Shown: piece after piece, positions 1 through 5,233 of the stretch
Position numbering within the stretch: position 1 is the first letter of the stretch
How the letters are laid out: each line of letters starts with the position of its first letter
From: a bacterium
GTDB taxonomy: Bacteria > ARS69
DNA length: 5,233 nucleotides
Assembly: GCA_025774865.1 (NCBI GenBank)
Contig: JALGZO010000645.1
Location: 1 to 5,233, forward strand
Direction: 5' to 3'
The notes under the pieces: model-generated
What the model was told of the DNA's origin: nothing
Database searches by the model: none
The model's input: the letters and a program-made list of their open reading frames with translations, nothing else
Position numbers and translations under genes: made by a program

Positions 1-1295
1 CGCTCCGATGTCGAGCGCGTGCTCCGAGCGTACTCGGAACGTGGCCATCCGCTGGCCCGGGTATACCCGAGCCGCTTCCGGCGCACCGACGGCGGTCGAC
101 TCGGGTTCGTGATGCGGGTCGGCGAGGGACCGCGCTCGAAGATCGAGTCGGTGCGCGTCTTCGGCAACACGCAGACGAACGAGAACGTCGTCGCTCGGAT
201 CGCCGGAGTGAAGGCGGGGGACGTATGGGACGTCCGGCGCATCGAAGGGATGTCGTCGCGACTCCGGCGCGAAGGCCTCTTCACGAGCGTGAGCGACCCT
301 CGCGTGGTGAGCGGTTCCCGCGACAACTTGATCGGGGTGGAGATCGAAGTGGAGGAAGGGCCATCGAACTCGGTGTTCGGCGTGCTCGGCTACACGCCGG
401 TGTCGGGGGGCGGTGGCGAGCTCGTCGGAATCGTGGATCTGCGCTTCCGAAACATTCTCGGCACGGCGAGGAAGGCATCGCTCCGGTTCGAACGTCAGGC
501 GGCCGATGTCCAGGATCTCGCGTTCCGGTTCCGGGAGCCATGGCTCCTGGGAACGCCGATCTCGCTGGTGGGCGGCGCGGCGCAGGCCCTTCGGGACACG
601 CTGTACTCCCGAACCGACCTCGACCTCGCGATCAGCGTCCCGGTGGGGGATCGATCCACGGCGAGCCTCGCGTGGGAACGCCGGGACACCACGTTCGACG
701 ATGTCGCCGGGAACCCGACGGACGAGACCGCGACCGGCGGTTCGGTGGCGTTCGCGGTGGACGTGCGCGATCGATTGGTGAACCCGAGAGAGGGGTGGGC
801 GGCGGGACTCCTGGTCGGAGTGCGGCAGACCGAAGCAGGGGAAACGCGTACCCGGGGCGAGGCCGATGCTCACGTTCTCCTGCCGTTCGGGCGGCGTTGG
901 CTCCTGTCCGAGGAGGGCGGGTTCCGAGGGGCGTGGACCACCTTCGACCAGGTGCCCAGCTACGAGCAGTACTACCTCGGCGGCACGAATACCGTCCGCG
1001 GTTATGCCGAAGAGCAGTTCCCCGGCGACAGGGTATGGTGGATCCGATCGGAGTTGCGCTATCGTCTGTCTCTCCGGTCGCGCGCGTACGGGTTCGGAGA
1101 CGTCGGCGGCTGGGCCATTCGCGTCCCGGGGTCGGACGGCTCGGAGACCACGCTAGAGGACGTGATTCCCGGCGCCGGTGTAGGGATGTCGCTGGAGACG
1201 CGGGGGTCGGGAATCGTGCGGTTCGAGCTCGCTCTCGGGCGCGGCGACGCATTCTCCGAGGCGAAGGTCCACGTGGGTCTCGAGCAGGAGTTCTG

Positions 1296-1296
<1 letters not shown>
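1..1296 (+). CDS. Omp85/BamA-TamA-like outer-membrane assembly protein, 5'-truncated
   Basis: This is the C-terminal part of an Omp85-superfamily protein, which inserts or translocates proteins (or other envelope material) at the outer membrane. The frame is open from base 1, so the real start, signal peptide and earlier POTRA domains lie upstream; the GTG at 19 is not a credible start. Counting from the first codon, residues ~3-50 look like the end of one POTRA repeat and ~50-125 a second one (segment IESVRVFGNTQTNENVVARI, then a predicted strand VEIEVEEGP). The rest is a beta-barrel with alternating polar/hydrophobic strands, the typical strand DVRDRLVNPREGW, and the Omp85 loop-6 signature VRGY (residues 332-335) inside YYLGGTNTVRGY. 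It ends in phenylalanine (VHVGLEQEF), the usual beta-signal recognised by the BAM machinery. I cannot separate BamA, TamA or another subfamily without the N-terminus; a neighbourhood with CYTH and ligA is not the classic bamA context. Family call is strong, subfamily open. Confidence 0.92.
1286..1290 (+). promoter_or_regulatory. Shine-Dalgarno for the CYTH gene, inside the Omp85 gene end
   Basis: AGGAG lies five bases before the ATG at 1296. It sits within the last codons of the Omp85 gene and supports this start, which shares its A with the TGA stop (TGATG arrangement). This implies translational coupling of the two genes. Confidence 0.75.
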
Positions 1297-3875
<2,579 letters not shown>

Positions 3876-3877
<2 letters not shown>

Positions 3878-3897
3878 CCCTCTCAGTCGTAGGGGTT
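3876..3897 (+). terminator. Weak candidate terminator hairpin after ligA
   Basis: AACCCT, starting in the ligA stop codon, can pair with GGGGTT at 3892-3897 (one G-T wobble) around a ten-base loop, followed by only two further T residues and a C. The stem is short and the T tract poor, so it is only a candidate end for the Omp85-CYTH-ligA transcript. Confidence 0.2.
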
Positions 3898-4062
3898 TTC
3901 CTCGATGCTCTCCCCGGCGCCGCCGTGTACACTTCCCACCGGGGGGAATCGGCCGAGACCAAGGCCCGATGGCAGGATCGGTCCCCCAGGCTCCACACCC
4001 CCACCTCTGGTCTGGGAACATCCGCGCCGGCCACCCTTCCACCCCCCGGGAAGGGAAGAGAA
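3878..4062. other. Intergenic region between ligA and the kinase gene
   Basis: This 185-base gap is the only non-coding stretch in the window. It presumably holds the end of the ligA transcript and the promoter of the kinase gene, but I see no clear -35/-10 pair. It contains a possible folded leader at 3942-3987: GGGGGA pairs with TCCCCC (3982-3987), enclosing ATCGGCC (3948-3954) paired with GGCCCGAT (3963-3970) with one bulged C. The kinase frame stays open through the gap but the translation is low-complexity, Pro/Ser/Thr-rich and lacks domain features, so I treat it as non-coding. Confidence 0.6.
4048..4060 (+). promoter_or_regulatory. Purine-rich ribosome binding region before the kinase GTG
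   Basis: A run of G and A (GGGAAGGGAAGAG) ends two bases before GTG 4063; the best Shine-Dalgarno match, AAGG at 4051-4054, is eight bases from the start. It favours GTG 4063 over the in-frame GTG at 3925, which has no such site. Confidence 0.55.
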
Positions 4063-5233
4063 GTGACCGAGGATCCTGAGAAGACTCGGGCGGAGTCCCG
4101 GCTCGCCGACCCCTCGTTGCACTTGACCGGGCAAGCGGTGGATCGATACGAAGTCGGCGAGCGGCTCGGCGCCGGCGGTATGGGCGAGGTCTACCGGGCG
4201 TGGGACCCGCTCCTCAAACGGACCGTCGCCCTCAAGCGTCTCTCCATGCCGAACGTCGGTGATGCCCAAAGCCGCGAACGGCTCCTGCACGAGGCGCGGG
4301 CCCTCTCTTCGCTCAGTCACCCCGCGATTGCGTCGGTGTACGACGTCGTGGACTCCCACGATCAGCTCTTCATCGTCGAGGAGTTCGTGGCCGGCACCTC
4401 GTTGCGCCAGCGGCTGGAGGGTCCGGTTGATCTCGACATGTTCTTTCCCGTCGCGGAGGGGTGTCTGTCGGCGCTCGAGGAGGCGGAACGGCAGGGCATC
4501 GTCCACTGCGACATCAAACCCGAGAATATCGTGCTCACCGAGGAAGGTGATCCGAAGATCCTCGACTTCGGGTTGGCCCGCCGTGCCGTGCCGGAGACCG
4601 GAGAGACGACGGTGGCGACGCGCACGATGTCCGTTTCGTCGGAGCTGCACGGGGGGACGACGAGCTACATGGCCCCCGAGGCGCTCGTCCAGGCGCGGGC
4701 CGACTCGAAGTCGGACATCTGGTCTCTGGGTGTCGTCTTCTACGAGATGCTGGCGGGCCGGCACCCGTTCCGCCGGGAATCGGCGACCGCCACCGCGACG
4801 AGCATCCTGACGGAGCACCCGGACGAGCCGAGCAAGGTCCGATCCGGAGTACCGGCGCAGCTCAACAATGTCGTGATGAACATGCTCGTCAAGGAGCCGC
4901 AGGATCGGGCGGGTTCCGCCACCGATCTGCTTTCGGCCGTGCGGGGTCGCACGCGTCGCGGTTGTGGTGGCGCTCGTGGCCTGGGCGATCCGGGAGTGGC
5001 CGCCGGTCGCCGTCGCGCCGGGGCCGCCGGTCTACCTGGCGGTGGAGCCCTTCGAGAATCTCACGGCCGATCCGCGCGTCGACTACCTCGCGGAGGGTCT
5101 GGCGGAGGTGGTGGGGGAGCGGGTCGCGGAAGTCGAGCGCCTGTACGTCCTCCATCCCGATTCGGTCCTCTTCCATGTGGCCGCGACGCTCCGGGGCAGC
5201 ATTCAGCTCGCCGTCGACCGACTGCGCGTGAAC
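4063..5233 (+). CDS. Eukaryotic-like Ser/Thr protein kinase with membrane anchor and TolB-like C-terminus; frameshifted, 3'-partial
   Basis: A Hanks-type kinase, which phosphorylates Ser/Thr of target proteins using ATP; the catalytic domain should be cytoplasmic. From GTG 4063 the domain spans residues ~29-294 (to about 4945). Visible motifs: glycine loop GAGGMGEV (36-43), VALK lysine K58, helix-C glutamate E77, hinge IVEEF, catalytic loop HCDIKPEN (D150, K152, N155), DFG (D168), a Ser/Thr-rich activation segment, APE (204-206), DIWSLG (D218) and the late arginine R282. All catalytic residues are present; HRD is changed to HCD, so it is a non-RD kinase. After SAVRG (~4945) this frame becomes Gly/Arg/Pro-rich with no domain and no stop to the window end. 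The expected hydrophobic anchor and TolB-like domain appear one base forward in the next frame. Thus the gene as given carries a frameshift near 4940-4966: a base-level error, a small indel or a decayed gene. It is preceded by a 185-base gap, so probably has its own promoter. Confidence 0.88.
   Translation, partial: MTEDPEKTRAESRLADPSLHLTGQAVDRYEVGERLGAGGMGEVYRAWDPLLKRTVALKRLSMPNVGDAQSRERLLHEARALSSLSHPAIASVYDVVDSHDQLFIVEEFVAGTSLRQRLEGPVDLDMFFPVAEGCLSALEEAERQGIVHCDIKPENIVLTEEGDPKILDFGLARRAVPETGETTVATRTMSVSSELHGGTTSYMAPEALVQARADSKSDIWSLGVVFYEMLAGRHPFRRESATATATSILTEHPDEPSKVRSGVPAQLNNVVMNMLVKEPQDRAGSATDLLSAVRGRTRRGCGGARGLGDPGVAAGRRRAGAAGLPGGGALRESHGRSARRLPRGGSGGGGGGAGRGSRAPVRPPSRFGPLPCGRDAPGQHSARRRPTARE
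4955..5233 (+). CDS. Displaced C-terminal part of the kinase gene: short hydrophobic anchor plus TolB/FlgO-like domain, cut by window end
   Basis: This frame (codons beginning at 4955, 4958 and so on) is open from 4880 to the window end. It reads a hydrophobic segment VAVVVALVAWAI (4955-4990), a Pro-rich linker (PPVAVAPGPP), then VYLAVEPFENLTADPRVDYL and AEGLAEVVGERVAEVERLYV, followed by TLRGSIQLAVDRLRVN. The pattern matches the start of the TolB/FlgO-like domain (compare the family consensus of the type AVLPFENLSGDPE..YLADGLTEEL...LEGSVRR.GDRLRV), which often follows a kinase and a transmembrane helix and precedes TPR repeats. Its place right after the kinase domain makes it the continuation of that gene, not a new gene. 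I see no independent start: GTG at 4964 and 4967 lack a good ribosome site. The hydrophobic run is about 12 residues, short for a membrane helix, hinting that some bases are missing at the junction. The domain probably lies outside the cytoplasm; its ligand is unknown. Confidence 0.75.

Noticed and set aside
225-1295. Upstream extension of the CYTH frame into the Omp85 gene
   Set aside because: The translation before 1296 is Arg/Gly-rich out-of-frame sequence over a conserved barrel gene; the CYTH motif starts three residues after ATG 1296, which has a good Shine-Dalgarno.
3925-4062. Earlier in-frame GTG start for the kinase at 3925
   Set aside because: It would add 46 Pro/Ser/Thr/Arg-rich residues without a domain and has no ribosome site, whereas GTG 4063 follows a purine-rich site and leaves a normal short N-terminus before the kinase domain.
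4123-4150. Promoter-like TTGACC - 16 bases - GATACG
   Set aside because: It lies inside the kinase coding region, just before the glycine loop, so no sensible start follows it in this gene; most likely a chance match.
3883-4818. A 311-residue minus-strand frame opposite the kinase gene
   Set aside because: No recognisable motifs, and it lies over clear kinase motifs on the + strand; a GC-driven shadow.
4946-5233. Gly/Arg-rich tail of the kinase frame as a genuine low-complexity domain
   Set aside because: The parallel frame over the same bases encodes a hydrophobic anchor and a recognisable TolB/FlgO-like domain, so this tail is best explained as out-of-frame translation after a frameshift.

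Overview
The window is high-GC, densely coded DNA from a diderm (outer-membrane) bacterium. The evidence is an Omp85-family barrel protein, a bacterial NAD+-dependent DNA ligase, and a eukaryotic-like Ser/Thr kinase joined to a TolB/FlgO-like domain. That last architecture is, from general knowledge, common in high-GC phyla such as Gemmatimonadota, Acidobacteriota, Eisenbacteria-like lineages and Myxococcota. The sequence alone does not let me choose among them. All recognisable genes are on the + strand.

Layout. (1) Positions 1-1296 hold the C-terminal part of an Omp85/BamA/TamA-like outer-membrane protein (POTRA repeats plus barrel); its start lies upstream. (2) Positions 1296-1865 encode a 189-residue CYTH-domain protein annotated in related genomes as class IV adenylate cyclase or triphosphatase; its ATG shares one base with the preceding stop. 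(3) Positions 1862-3877 encode a complete, canonical 671-residue LigA starting at a GTG that overlaps the CYTH stop. These three genes look like one translationally coupled operon. (4) Positions 3878-4062 are a 185-base gap with only weak hairpins and no convincing promoter. (5) From 4063 to the window end is a Ser/Thr protein kinase gene with a full catalytic domain. Its membrane-anchor and TolB-like continuation is in a different reading frame, so the gene is frameshifted as given, at about 4940-4966. It is also cut by the window end.

Functionally, the first three genes combine envelope assembly, a nucleotide/triphosphate-handling enzyme and DNA replication/repair; I see no single pathway uniting them, and the linkage may be only a housekeeping operon. 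The kinase appears to be a separate transcription unit for membrane signalling. I did not find a clearly new biological system. The most consequential observation is the kinase frameshift, which would mislead automatic annotation.
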